In this document: in pieces, positions 21,549-32,170 of the stretch
Numbering within the stretch: the stretch's first letter is position 1
How the letters are laid out: every line of letters begins with the position of its first letter
The notes under the pieces: generated by a model
What the model saw: only the letters and a program-made list of their open reading frames with translations
The model's database searches: none
What the model was told of the DNA's origin: nothing
Source: Sycon ciliatum
Lineage: Eukaryota; Porifera; Calcarea; Leucosolenida; Sycettidae
NCBI RefSeq assembly: GCF_964019385.1
Contig: NC_088649.1
Location: 8,075,985 to 8,139,984 of the forward strand
Direction of reading: 5' to 3'
DNA: 64,000 nt
Position numbers and translations under genes: made by a program

Positions 21549-24279
21549 ATGGAAGACCGGGAAAACAGCGATCCCCAACGAAGCGATCAAGAGGATTTAG
21601 TCAAAGATGAGGACAATTGCTGGAGCCAAGAAAATGTCGATCGAGCAGTTCGTACATTTGTCTCTATTTGTCTTGGCGAGGAACGACCATACGAGTATAA
21701 TATCAACCAGCAGAGAGCGAGGGACGCGGATTCCAGGGAACAAACGGTGCAGACTGCCACCCTCAATCCTCTTGAAACTCAGTCACACGTCCAAGCAAGT
21801 GCCGGAGATTCCCGAGAAAAACATACACAGGGACTGTGTGGTGACGATTCCAGGACGGCTGAAAACGACTTCACAAAGGACAATTCAAGGGGCGCTGCTA
21901 GCCGGACAGTTTGCGACCTTGGACAACGTGGACACTATGTGAAGGCAGTATGTTTTCTCTATAATGAGGTTCTAAACACATGAAACTACATTCAGTGGGG
22001 GGGGGGGGAGACTCTCTGTAAACGGCAAAGGCATAAGAACTCGAGTTTGTATTTCAATTATAGGAAGAGGGTTTGCTCCTTACACCGAGATCGGTGTTAT
22101 ACATCATTTAACTATCAGCTTCGATGAACAAACTGCGAAGGGACGACAATTTTACATTCGCAAAAACAGAACAAGCTGAACGGACCAGGGGATATTTTAT
22201 AGAAACACTGTATTAATAGTGGAAATATTGTGCAATAACAATGAGAAAAGAATATGCAATCGTGAAAATGAACAACGAATCCAACAATTTTTCGCATGCC
22301 ACTCAACAGGAATCATCGTTATAGCAATGAACAATGAAACAATAATGTGCTTTTATTGAACACCCAACATGTGCCACATTGTGACATCACTGAAGGATAC
22401 ATATGTGATAATAACAATGATCGTTAGAAAACGCACGCTTTCACATTATGTCCAAATACAGCCTCCGAAGTTGGGTGGTATAGGAGGAGTATATACCTCG
22501 CCATGCAGTTCCGCAACGCCAATGCCATCTGTTCGCCCAGTCGGAAGTATCCCAGGTTTAGGAGTTCCTTCGGAAACTTCAGTCCAAAAAGAACCTGCTC
22601 TGGAAGCGATGTAAGTCCGAGTAAATTGTTGATAATATCAATTGTTATAATTAGCAACACTGTAGAGTATGCTAAGATCTTGAATGTGTTTGTATGTTGC
22701 TTGGAAACTGTGTCGTGTTGGGAGTAGATGTGATGAAGCACATTGTCGTTCATGCGAATGACTGTAGTATACTGATGTATTTCAGAGGGTCATTCTGCCT
22801 TGTCAATGACGTGCATAATTGTTGAACTTCTTTGCAAGTGGTGGATTGTTAATCCTGACATTAATTCGAGTGTTCACTTCCAGGTGGATTAATGTGTGTC
22901 TGACTATATCAGTTTCTGGCTAAACAATAGGGGTGGGTCGTTTAATCATGTCCCGTAGCCATGCTGTTGTCCAAAATTGTAAGATTCGAATACCAATTAG
23001 TTCTACTTGTTGTTGTGTGGTAGCAACTTGTATCCAATGGTTCTTCCACGTGCACAAGCATGAGGTATTGTCCCAACTATGCGCTTAGAGTCCTTTGAAA
23101 AGGAACAAAAGCTATACTTTTGTTTACATTTGTTTCGTCCACAGCGGTACTCAGATTAACGATCAGCAGAAAGAACTTTGGACAGAAGTTATATCAGGCT
23201 ATTCTAATGATGCTGATATGCGTTGGGGTCCAGAACAAACCAGACAGTTACACAGCTACCTCCACGAAGACACCCCTACCGCACCGTATACATCCGATCG
23301 CTGCCAAAACAAAGATACACAGAGTCGTGCTGCAGAGATTTTTGCTGATATGGCGGCATGGAATGTCTCAACTGCTAAGGTTGCTGCTGCAACAATGAAC
23401 CCGTATGATATGAGATCATCCACAAACACGTTCATTCATCAAAACGCCTACGAAGAAGGGACGAATGAGGCAACACCCGGTATATCTGGTATGATTAGAG
23501 ACGGAAGAGACTCATCTTCAACGTTTTGTGCCAATATTCATCGAGCACCGCCTGGACAACTGCTGATGGAACCGCCAACATTTGCATCTTTAGCCAGCCC
23601 TCCGTTTGATGCTGAAGGAATTTCTGAAACACGAAGGAAAAATACGGCAAAAGAAGAGCATGAGAACGTGAGGCAAGTCGGACGGGGACATAATATCCGA
23701 CAGGAACCTGTAGGGTCTACGGCTGCCACTACGGTTTTAGATCAAGAGACGCGCTCTATGTCTAAAACATTACTCAAGTGTCGGTATTGCCCGAGAGAGT
23801 TTTGTAAGGGATCCAGACTTCGTGAGCATGAGCGTGTTCATACCCGACAGCGAACATTCAAGTGTGATGTATGCAGCAAATACTTCCCTCATTCCAGCAG
23901 TTTACTAGTGCACCGACGTACTCATACCGGTGGGAAACGATTCACGTGCAAGGTTTGTCAAGCATCGTTCACGGCATCATCTAGTCTACATATCCATGAA
24001 CGGAATCACACAGGTGAAAGGCCTTACAAGTGCGAGACATGTGACGCATTGTTCAAGACATCTTCCGAACTACGTTGCCACACACGTATTCACACAGGGG
24101 AGAGGCCTTACAAGTGCGAAAAATGTGAATTATCATTCAAGCATTTGTCAACTCTTCGGGTTCATGAGCGTATTCATACTAGAGATGGGCCTTACAAATG
24201 CAAGACATGTGGAGCGTCGTTCACGCGGCTATCAAGTCTACATTCTCATGAACGCATGCACAAACTGGATCGTTCCTAG
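21549..24279 (+). CDS. C2H2 zinc-finger gene, subfamily II, three exons, apparently intact (557 aa)
   Basis: Proposed exons are 21549-21938, 22462-22610 and 23145-24279. The donors are TAT/GTGAAG and GAT/GTAAGT; the acceptors are AAATACAG/CC and a pyrimidine-rich TCGTCCACAG/CGG. Phases agree (0, then 2) and the joined frame has no stop. The ATG at 21549 (MEDRENSDPQRS) was preferred to the upstream in-frame ATG at 21423 because only the former is in frame in the paralogue at 55615. Exon 1 is acidic and Gln/Asp-rich. Exon 2 carries GGVYTSPC and a Pro/Ser-rich stretch. Exon 3 adds QQKELWTEV, a spacer, and six C2H2 fingers at about 23770-24260 with HTGERPYKC linkers. No KRAB, SCAN, BTB or ZAD domain is seen. 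A likely nuclear sequence-specific regulator; targets unknown. A poly(A) signal AATAAA lies at 25210. The donor of exon 1 is the weakest part of the model. Confidence 0.75.
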
Positions 24280-25241
24280 AGGAGCAAGTCGCGTAGATCG
24301 TATTGCAACAGACCAGGAAATCGACCTGATCATGAACGTGAATACAACAGAAAAAGGTCATTCAGGGCACTTGCAATGTCGTGTCCTCATGCCCGAACGC
24401 ATACAGAAGACAAACCCCATACATGGATTGTGCTCAAACATCTAGCGCTAACATTTACTCTATGAGCATGGGATTACACATACATATTGGAAAGCTAGCA
24501 GTCCAATATTTAGGTGTATGGGTTACTTGTTGAAAGTTTACACCACACGAACACATTCATACTAAAAACGATCAATCGTTGCATATTGTACTAGGCTTGT
24601 GTACATCTCCTTGTTTGCCCTGTAATACAAATCACACTTTTGCCTATAGCAACATCCCATCTTATGACCATCCTGCTAAAAGTCAGACAAATTGGGTTTT
24701 CATAACAAACACCTTTGTTTCTAGCTTACGTCTCGTCATTGTCCAGTTAGCAGTACGTAATACATCGCAGCATACATCTATCGTAAATCAGGTTTTGTGA
24801 ATCAATTCTTCCACGCAATCGCTTTTTTAGAGCTCTTTATTCATCATGTGCTCTCCAATTTTGGTCTCGTACAAATCCTTCGAAAACACTTTCGAAATCT
24901 CGCTTTACCACGTGTACTACGTGTTTTTTCGAGGATCCTACTCCGGATTCCAACAGAGAGCTGTTTGGAGAGTTTGATCTACTGCAAGAGAGATCTAAAG
25001 ATACTTTCAGCTCTGAATAACAGAAGGATATTAGGTAACAGAAGATCAAGTCCCCATCACTTGGAAATACAGCCCTGCCTGTGGATAAAAATATCAAAAA
25101 CTCCATACACATTGATTTCATTTATTTTAGTGTGGCGATTGCAGGGTACACCTTGTTGATTCCTTCTAGCAGAGCGCAGAATGACTAATTGAATTCAATG
25201 ACTTTTGATAATAAAGAGAATACTCTTCACCTTTTTTATTC
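24280..25241 (+). other. 3' region of the intact zinc-finger gene
   Basis: This is conserved with 57230-58310. It contains no further finger; the 171-codon frame at 23930-24445 is an out-of-frame reading of the finger array. The block ends where the hammerhead-bearing insertion begins. AATAAA at 25210-25215 is a candidate poly(A) signal. Confidence 0.5.
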
Positions 25242-25254
25242 CACCTTCCTCTTG

Positions 25255-25518
25255 CAAAGGTCAAAAAGAATGGTTTCACCAATTATAGAAACATACGTTG
25301 TAACGCTGCGTTTCATGCACGTAGCTAAATGCTAAGGCAATCATCAGACAACTAATGCTTTTGTCGCGGGATAGCTTGTTCTTATTGTGGGGGATACGCA
25401 TGGGCATGTAGAGGAGGTGTGAGCTATCAATGCAGGGCATGCATGGAAAGAGCGAGTGATAATAATTACATCACTGGATGGGCATGCGCAGTAGGCGCGA
25501 ACTATGCATGAAGCGTGC
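25255..25518 (-). mobile_element. 264-bp hammerhead-bearing insertion (retrozyme-like)
   Basis: The insertion is bracketed by perfect 13-bp direct repeats CACCTTCCTCTTG at 25242-25254 and 25519-25531. The paralogous flank at about 58310-58330 has a single CCTTCCTCTT and no insert, so this is a real insertion with target duplication. It contains no coding capacity and no pol III B box. It does contain a hammerhead ribozyme on the minus strand (25297-25352). Small TSD-flanked elements with type I hammerheads are the known form of metazoan retrozymes and of Penelope ends. Which of the two this is cannot be settled from one copy. Confidence 0.75.
25297..25352 (-). ncRNA. Hammerhead ribozyme, type I, with extended stem II
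   Basis: Read on the minus strand: stem I GUUGU, core CUGAUGA, stem II, core GAAA, stem III ACG-CAG-CGU (3 bp, triloop), cleavage base U after GU, then stem I partner ACAAC. Stem I pairs perfectly over 5 bp. Stem II has UGC/GCA plus an outer UAGC/GCUA helix closing an AUUUA loop, with a U-U at the base. All invariant core bases are present. The very short stem III is typical of hammerheads from Penelope-like elements and retrozymes. GUU is a permitted though slower cleavage triplet. Confidence 0.8.
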
Positions 25519-25593
25519 ACCTTCCTCTTGTGTAGATTTCCACTTCATAGTTCTCAGCTACACTAATATCAAACAATAGGAGGACAGAGGAAG

Positions 25594-25638
25594 TGTTTTT
25601 ACTCAGAGTTTCACGCGCTAAGCGATCATCAGAAAACA
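25594..25638 (-). ncRNA. Hammerhead ribozyme, type I, in Penelope-like 3' end
   Basis: Read on the minus strand: stem I UGUUUU, core CUGAUGA, stem II UCGC-UUAGC-GCGU, core GAAA, stem III ACU-CUG-AGU, cleavage base A (triplet GUA), and stem I partner AAAACA. Stem I pairs perfectly over 6 bp and all core bases are intact. Stem III is a 3-bp helix with a triloop, as in known Penelope hammerheads. It lies about 25 nt from the element's 3' edge. By family knowledge it would process the tandem-copy transcript; activity is untested. Confidence 0.87.
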
Positions 25639-25768
25639 GTAATTGGAAATCTGGATCAGTATTGGTTTATATACTCACAAAGCAAAGTGTAAATAGTGGC
25701 AGTGCAAAGCGTGAATGACAGCAGTGGTGAAAGGTGACAACCACCGGAGCTGGTTGTCTCTTACTTAA

Positions 25769-26887
25769 TTAGGTGATGGCTGTAGATGGTTTAAAGTTCC
25801 GAAGGTAGTACCTATTCTCATGGCGACACTTCGATACAAGCTCACTCCTTTTGTTGAGAGAGAGGTGCTTGGGTGCTTGCGCGATTGCCAATTTTTCTGC
25901 CAGGCACAGGTTGCACCTTTTGCTTTTGTTGCTGTAGGCCGCTGCTCTGCGGTGTACCGCCCATTGAATGCTGCATGCCTTCCCTTCATCCTTTTTGGTC
26001 CAGACGTACTGCGATAGGCGGGTGTCCTTCTCGTGTTGTCTGTGGCGGAATGAGGATTGGTGGTTATAGTAGCGTTGTTTGAATGTTGTTGCTGTTAATC
26101 CAGTATATTCCTTCTTCTCCATACCTGCGGTGACTCTTGCCTTCTATACGATGCCCTCCGTTAGACACGCTCTGTCCAGTGGACACGAGTCTTTCGCCCG
26201 ACAGTTACAAGTCCTGGTATCGTTGTCACCTCCGTTAGCTTGTTTCTTGGGTCGCATAATCGTGTTATTGTGTTGCTTGATGATAGTGGCCATATTCTGC
26301 ATGCAACTGTAGCTAACCTTTACAGAGTTCCGGTTGAAGATTTTGTTGAGGCTTGAGCCTTTGGGGAAGTGTTTGGCCACTAGCTGGAGGAAGCGATGTC
26401 CAACGTTGGTGGCGACGTTCTTGCTAAATGGTGGGTTGAACCATATGATGTTCCGAGGGCGATTCCTTTTTTTCTTCTTCTTTGTCTCGTCCGTTTTACG
26501 CTCGTCAAAATACTGTACGTTCTCCCGGTATCCACTCTTCCTCAGCGCGTCACTGTAGATCGGCGTCGCATCTATGAAGACGTCTTCATCATTGGAAATA
26601 TCTGTTAGTCTTCTGCTGATCGATGCAGGTAGGTTCTGGATGATTGTAGGTGGATGGTTTGACTGGCAGTTGATGTGCATCGGCTTGTCGTTCGGTTTCC
26701 GGTAAGGGCAGTACTTTCCGGTGGTCAGGTCCAATGTCACGTCCAGAAAGTCGACTCTCTTCAGGTTTGTCTGTATCGTTTTCTTCAGTCCGAGGTTCTG
26801 GAATATTTTGTTCATCTCCTTTCTTATTCGGTCAGCTTCATGTCCTGATGCATTCCTGAACACAGCCAGGCCGTCGTCGCGATACAA
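25769..26887 (-). pseudogene. Penelope-like RT/GIY-YIG protein, C-terminal part
   Basis: The frame opens at the catalytic YRDDGLAVF of the reverse transcriptase and continues with VDFLDVTLDL, the thumb region, a basic stretch (KKKKKRNRPRNIIWFNPPF) and a cysteine cluster CNCRAKDSCPLDRAC. A GIY-YIG nuclease-like module follows with EYTGLTATTFKQRYYNH, CNLCLAEKLAI and ENRYYLRNF. This order is diagnostic of endonuclease-bearing Penelope-like elements, which prime reverse transcription at nicked DNA. The N-terminal half of the reverse transcriptase is absent and the frame is interrupted once, so the copy is dead. Confidence 0.85.
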
Positions 26888-26901
26888 CCCGACTAATTAT
26901 C

Positions 26902-27479
26902 AGTAAAAACTGCACTTATGTTAACCTGTATTATGTCAGCGCCTATTGACACTATGTACGTCAATTATCTGTACATGTATCACACTGACCGTATAGTACT
27001 CAGCAGTTTCGGTTTTCTTGTATTGTTGAAGTCAAAAGGTGACAGTTCGTGTGCTTTTGGACTGTTTTGATATATATTTTCTTTCTTTCCTATTTTGCAG
27101 TTGCATGCGTATTACTATTAGCACCTCATTGATCCCGCTCGTTCCGCATTCTTCATTCCATTTGGCCTAGGCGAAGACTAGCCAAGCTTGCTTGGCGATG
27201 TAAACGTGAAAAGGCTGATAATAGTAATAATTAGTTCGTCCAGTCAGTGCTACTCGCGTGCCAGTCAACACAAAGCGACCGAGCCAACAGCTTTTGTCGA
27301 GCATTGACATGAAAACAAGGGACTTTTGCTGTTGGACTATGTTCGGGATTGCAGGAGGTAAGTGTGAAAGATGCATAACTCTCCATGCTGTACGGGGGCG
27401 CATATTTAAACGGCTTGCTGCCATTGAAACACTCCTAGGACAGTTTGTGGTGGCTCCCAGCAGATCAAGCAGGAAATTC
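26902..27479. other. Subfamily II distal flank, then unassigned sequence
   Basis: Bases 26910-27010 (TTATGTTAACCTGTATTATGTCAGC, ACGTCAATTATCTGTACA) match 58395-58480. Beyond that no partner is seen. A plus frame of 154 codons (27258-27722) enters repeat R and has no recognised domain. Confidence 0.4.
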
Positions 27480-28370
27480 AGCTCATCTTACCTCTGCCAT
27501 CACGGTCTGTTCCGAGTAGCGTTCCAGGCACGTTCGCGATCAATGGCCGCGTGTCGTGATCCACGAAGCGTCATCCTACATCACAGTGCAGGCGGTCTCA
27601 CCTTGCATCTTGCAATCAAACTCAAAGACTGCGCTCAGGACTTCAGTCCCTTTTGCATCAACAGTCGCACAAAGAAATATTGTTGGCGCAAGGAGAAGCT
27701 TGTCATTTGGAGTGACAAGTGATCACGGTTGCTTTTCATTGTCAGAGCCAACAATACACTTTGTTCCGCGGCCTTAGTAGGGTTGGAGTAGAAATTGCTG
27801 AGGAGACGTCGCGGAGGGGCGAGATTTCCTGCGCAGGTATGACTTTGGCCGTATTTCAGCATGGTCGAGTGGAAAAATTCCAAAAAGTTTATTTCAAGAA
27901 AACCCCAAAAGGAGGATGGGGGACATGTCCTCAGCCCTAGAAGAGGTGTTCTACTATCTGCCTGTGTATAGTTCTGGCCAATTGAGAACGTAGCTGGCTG
28001 TTTTGCCAGCGCTTTCAAGACGATCATTTGTGGAGTCAGGGGGTGATGGACCTCGTCTTCTGGGATCCTGTCGTGGTTAAGCGGTACTGCTCCAGGAACT
28101 CTAAGGTGAGGCAACGGTGGCTTAATGGAGTTTTGTTCATAGCTTGTTCGTTTACGCTGTGGCGTGACTCGTTCCGGGACCCTTAAATAACGTGATATTT
28201 CGGCCATTTTTAAGTGGTACGCAAATTTCAAGGTTCCATTCAGAAACAATTTCAAGGACTTTACACAATCGATCCACACCTCAAAGGGAACCTACCTGCA
28301 AATTTCGAGCGAAATCGGAGAGATCCACTTGGACACATACTTTGGTATTCTCAGACATGCTCTCTTAATT
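27480..28370. repeat. Dispersed 0.8-kb repeat R, copy 2
   Basis: This is the partner of 1130-2010. The minus frame here is uninterrupted for 214 codons (28279-27635, MWIDCVKSLKLFLNGTLKF onward), while copy 1 needs one frame change to match. No domain is recognised. GATCCACACCTCAAAGGGAACCTACCTGC at the far end is almost unchanged between copies. Confidence 0.55.
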
Positions 28371-28375
28371 GGGAG

Positions 28376-28480
28376 AAAGTAGCAATCAAGCTTGCGATTA
28401 GGAAATGTTAAACCTTCAATCGTCATCAAGTAAACCATCGTCATGATCAGCTGGTATGGCTACCATTTGCGGTTACTACA
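28376..28480. repeat. Short dispersed repeat shared with 53695-53790
   Basis: Shared words include GCTTGCGATTA.GAAATG, GTCATCAAGTAAA and GGTATG.CT.CCATTT. It lies next to repeat R here and next to subfamily II flank at the other site. Nature unknown. Confidence 0.5.
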
Positions 28481-28544
28481 AGTACAAACATTTGGCGTCT
28501 GGAGGGAGACCTGGCAAAGTCATGTACAAGTTTGTGAGTCCATA

Positions 28545-29319
28545 GGGACCATTAGCAAGCCGTGAAACGTCAACGGGAGCGAGTTCATCAGACCGCACGT
28601 GAAACACCACGTGATTTAGAATTAGCTTCTTGCGTTTACAACCCGTCTACGCTAGTCGGCTGCTTTCCAGTTTCAAACAGCTTTCTGATCATTTTTACTG
28701 GCAATGATTTTTGCGAACTTTTTCTTGAGAACAATTCTCAGCCTGACTGACTTTTACCCGAATGAAAGTGAAAGAAACCCCATGACAGTCACATCGCCGA
28801 TGGATGGGTGCAGCAAAGGGTTGTGTTCACTATGTCCATGCCAAAACATTCTCCGAAAGACTTTACAATGGAGCTAGTCAGTTGAGAATATTTTAACGTT
28901 TCGGAGCAGGAGCCAAAAATGAGCGAGCAAGCTGAAGCTTGTCTTGAAAAGGCCCTATGTTTGGCACTGTGGTTACCCAGGATCCTGTTCTGTGTCATGG
29001 TGGTAAAAGTTATGCCAAAATCAATGATTCTGCTGGTTGTTTGGTACGTTTCGAGATCATAATTATTTATTCCAACAGGAATTGGTGAGACATTTTGGAA
29101 ATTTCAGAAAAATCGCAAAGACAAAAGAGGCGCGATTTACGGTGGTATTCTCAGTATCATGGTTGAAATTGCACGCACTTGTCTAAAACCCACTCGTTGC
29201 GGTCATGACGAGTAGACACCTCCGAAATCGTCAAACACGAGTATGTTTCGCGTGGTCGGGACGGGACTCTAACCCAGCTCCCCTTTCGCGTTGCCGTTTC
29301 ACGGCTTGCTAATAGTTCC
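28545..29319. mobile_element. Inverted-repeat element, 775 bp
   Basis: The left end GGGACCATTAGCAAGCCGTG pairs with the right end (reverse complement GGAACTATTAGCAAGCCGTG) and similarity continues for about 35 bp. No clear target duplication is visible. Near the right end, read on the minus strand, GGGTTAGAGTCCCG resembles a pol III B box. No transposase frame is present. It is probably a non-autonomous DNA transposon, superfamily unknown. Confidence 0.6.
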
Positions 29320-29639
29320 TCATATCTGGGCGTAGTGCACCACGTAAAAATAGCTGGACTCGTTTTTGGGAGTGGCGATCACCCATACCTTGCTCCAGTG
29401 AGCCGAATGAGAATCGTTCAGTGTCAGACGTGTGTTGTTGGGACACGGACGGGTGTGGACCGCCAAGCCCTTGGATATGATTGTATCGAAAATTGACTGA
29501 GTACGAGATCGATATAATTATTTAACAAAAGCCAATTAAAAACCGAGGCGAAGCGGAGGTCTTTCTCAATGTTTTAGCAGTCAAAGATAAGTTTTCAAAT
29601 ATAAGAAGTCAAATCTTAAAGCCTGCAGTCAATTTTGCT

Positions 29640-31003
29640 TAACCTTCTCGCCAGCAAACTGTGGCTATGCACAGGAATATCTAGCAGACAATCTTATCTT
29701 CACGCACGCTCCAACAATGCTCTAATGTATCATACAGCAATGGGCTTATTCATACTACTAGCCGTGGAGGTTTATCTAGCAAGAATGTTTTAATATAACA
29801 GAGCCTAGGAATGGACTTGCACCACAGCATAGTATGGCCAACAATGTGACCATAATGTCTTTAGTGGAATAGAAGGTGGACAACGCCAAGCGTATGACAA
29901 GCTTCCAATACACATACAGGACTGTGTCGGTAAATGCATGTAGGAAGGAGGATACCTGATGTCGCCTGTTCAAGCAGCATTGCTGAGTCAGCGGGTATTG
30001 TGCAGGTAGGAAGCAGGCTACCTGCTATATAGTACTATCAGTGTTCCAGCGTTTCCAGCACGACAAACACCTAGCGAACTTCCAGCAGCAGTGTGAGTCA
30101 TTGTGGCTCATGGAGGTGCAGAAAAAAGGCGAGGCCCGTTGGCCGTTCACAACGTTGCCTACAACCCGTGAAAATGGTGAGTCTGCATTGAAGACAAACG
30201 TGTGGAGAAGTGGTTGATGCTCTGCGGCGAAGCTCCTGGAGTCGGGTTTCACACCCAAGATAGGAGTCAGTTAGTTCGCACGTAGGGTGCGACACGCAAG
30301 TCCGAGCGCAATGTGTGAATGTAGTGGGTTTGATTGCTTATACCGCCTTAGGCCTTTACCTCCACATCTGTACAAAGAACAGTCCAAGAGTGTTAAGGGA
30401 AAGTGGTGGCCTAGGTAATGGATTACCAAACAAAAATCATTTTGTTCGGAGTAGGCATGGGGTACCCTGTGTCAGGATTTCGCGAAAATAGTCACGCCTT
30501 ACTCAGTCTATGGTTATGTAATGATGGGTCACTGCATCTGTAAGGTCACTAAAGGCTGATGCAGAAGGATATTTTATTCCTGTAACAGTTCATTTAGTGA
30601 TACCGTGAAATCAAGTGGACGATTAGGGTAATAAAATCTCGACGCTCTATGGCGTGAAATTTTAGCTTTGAAATGTAAGAGATTATTATTATTACAAGTA
30701 TTATTATTATTTTAGAGGTTTGCGTAATAGAGATAAAATATGTTGTGTAGCAAAAGTATTACCTCGTTCCGCGTGTGCAATTCTGATTGCCGAGAAGTTT
30801 ATCATTACCAAGTGTGAAAGAAGGTCGCATAATTTGTCACGTGGGCTTTTACTGACTTACCATTGAAATACCATGCGTCACCATCATGATGATTTCTGTT
30901 CCCTAAAGTGCTCAATCTGTCTTTTACTCTAGCTTTGTTGGTATTCTCGTTCCGCTAGTAACGTATAGTTCATCCCTTACTGTACTGCAGTTTTGGGTGA
31001 GAA
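29640..31003 (+). other. Upstream region of subfamily I (unit C), with a small insertion
   Basis: This aligns with 12380-13954 but lacks the first part of the block. At about 30683-30800 an insertion of roughly 120 bp with two (TTA)n runs interrupts a segment that is continuous in unit A. Imperfect 12-bp repeats (AAATGTAAGAGA and AAGTGTGAAAGA) flank it, so it may be a tiny LINE 3' fragment. Confidence 0.55.
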
Positions 31004-32170
31004 ATGGAAGATGGGGAGGAGTCGATGTCGGGCTGCAGTGTGGACTCTAATGAGCTGCCACCAATGCCACCATTAATCAGGATAAAAAGGAATTTATTCC
31101 TTAGTGGGAATTCGTCCAAATATGGCACACCTTCTGCTCAGACAACTTCTGAGTCACCTATCACAGGCGGTCGTCAAAGTATGCAGAATGCGGCAGCAGA
31201 CGCATTGCCCCACTTAGATCCAGAGGACACGCTATCTTTCCACAAAGACGATAGTTCCGGGGCACCGACTGTACGGCCTTTGACAAGATCAACGAAGAAA
31301 GAAAGTAGTTCAGCAAGTTATTTAGCTCATTATGGATGTGGTGTATCATCTACAAGTAGACGTGGACAAGTCTGGCACGATAAAAGGAAGGACGCTCTGC
31401 CGGGAAAATCTTTAGAATTGAGATACGGGTAGTAGTAATGCCGACCCGGAACAGCCTGGACAACCAGTGCTGAAATCGACAGCGAATACGTCTTTCTCCA
31501 GTTATCCGTTTCATCAAAGTAGAATTTCTGAAACGAGAAAAAAGGAGACATCGGAAGAAAGCGATGCAATCGACATACAACGAGTTCGCGGAAATGTTAT
31601 CAGACATCAGCCCATTGGGTCACAGTGTACCGCTACGGTTCTAGATCAAGTAAAACGTTCTATGAGTAAAAACCTTCACAGGTGTCAGGAGTGTTCCAGA
31701 CAGTTCAAGAGAGCAAATGATCTTCGTCGCCATGAACGTGTTCATACTGGAGAGCGACCATTCAAGTGTGATGTATGCAGCAAACGCTTCTCTCTGTCTG
31801 GTAATTTACTAGTTCACAAACGTGTTCACACTGGAGAGCGACCATTCAAGTGTGATGTATGCAGCAAACGCTTCTCTCTGTCTGGTAATTAACTAGTTCA
31901 CAAACGTGTTCACACCGGAGAGAAGCCTTTCGCGTGCAAGGTTTGTGAAGCATCGTTCGCGAAATCATCAAATTTACGTGATCAGGAACGTATTCACGCA
32001 GCAGAGAGGCCTTACAAGTGCGATACATGTGGAGCATCGTTCAAGCTACTGTCATGTCTTCGTCGTCATGAACGGATTCATACGAGGGAGAGGTCTCACC
32101 AGTGCAAGGTATGTGGTGCGTTGTTCCGGCGACAATCAACTCTACGTGCTCATGAACGCGGCACGCATTG
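31004..32170 (+). pseudogene. C2H2 zinc-finger gene C (subfamily I), with duplicated finger
   Basis: It starts MEDGEESMSGCSVDSNELPP and keeps LDPEDTLSFHKDD. A gap of about 25 nt near 31430, relative to 14360-14400 and 61645-61680, shifts the frame. The finger part then reads from about 31467: QECSRQF, two identical fingers [33 protein letters not shown] and QCKVCGALF, ending RAHERGTH. The identical fingers come from an exact 84-bp tandem duplication (31752-31835 and 31836-31919). A TAA stop replaces the Leu codon in the second copy (31890-31892). Without the stop it would have six fingers. It is recently dead, or polymorphic. Confidence 0.8.

Larger units (their letters stand above)
25571..26891 (-). 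mobile_element. Penelope-like element, 5'-truncated
   Basis: The insertion is flanked by ACTAATATC (25562-25570) and ACTAATTATC (26892-26901), a near-match target duplication. The unit II paralogue at 58350-58400 shows the uninterrupted flanks. On the minus strand it runs from mid reverse transcriptase through the linker and GIY-YIG endonuclease to a 3' UTR carrying a hammerhead. A second fragment of the same 3' end lies at 41905-42075 in plus orientation. The element is incomplete. Confidence 0.85.

Noticed and set aside
23930-24445. 171-codon frame over the intact gene's fingers
   Set aside because: Out-of-frame reading of the finger repeats.
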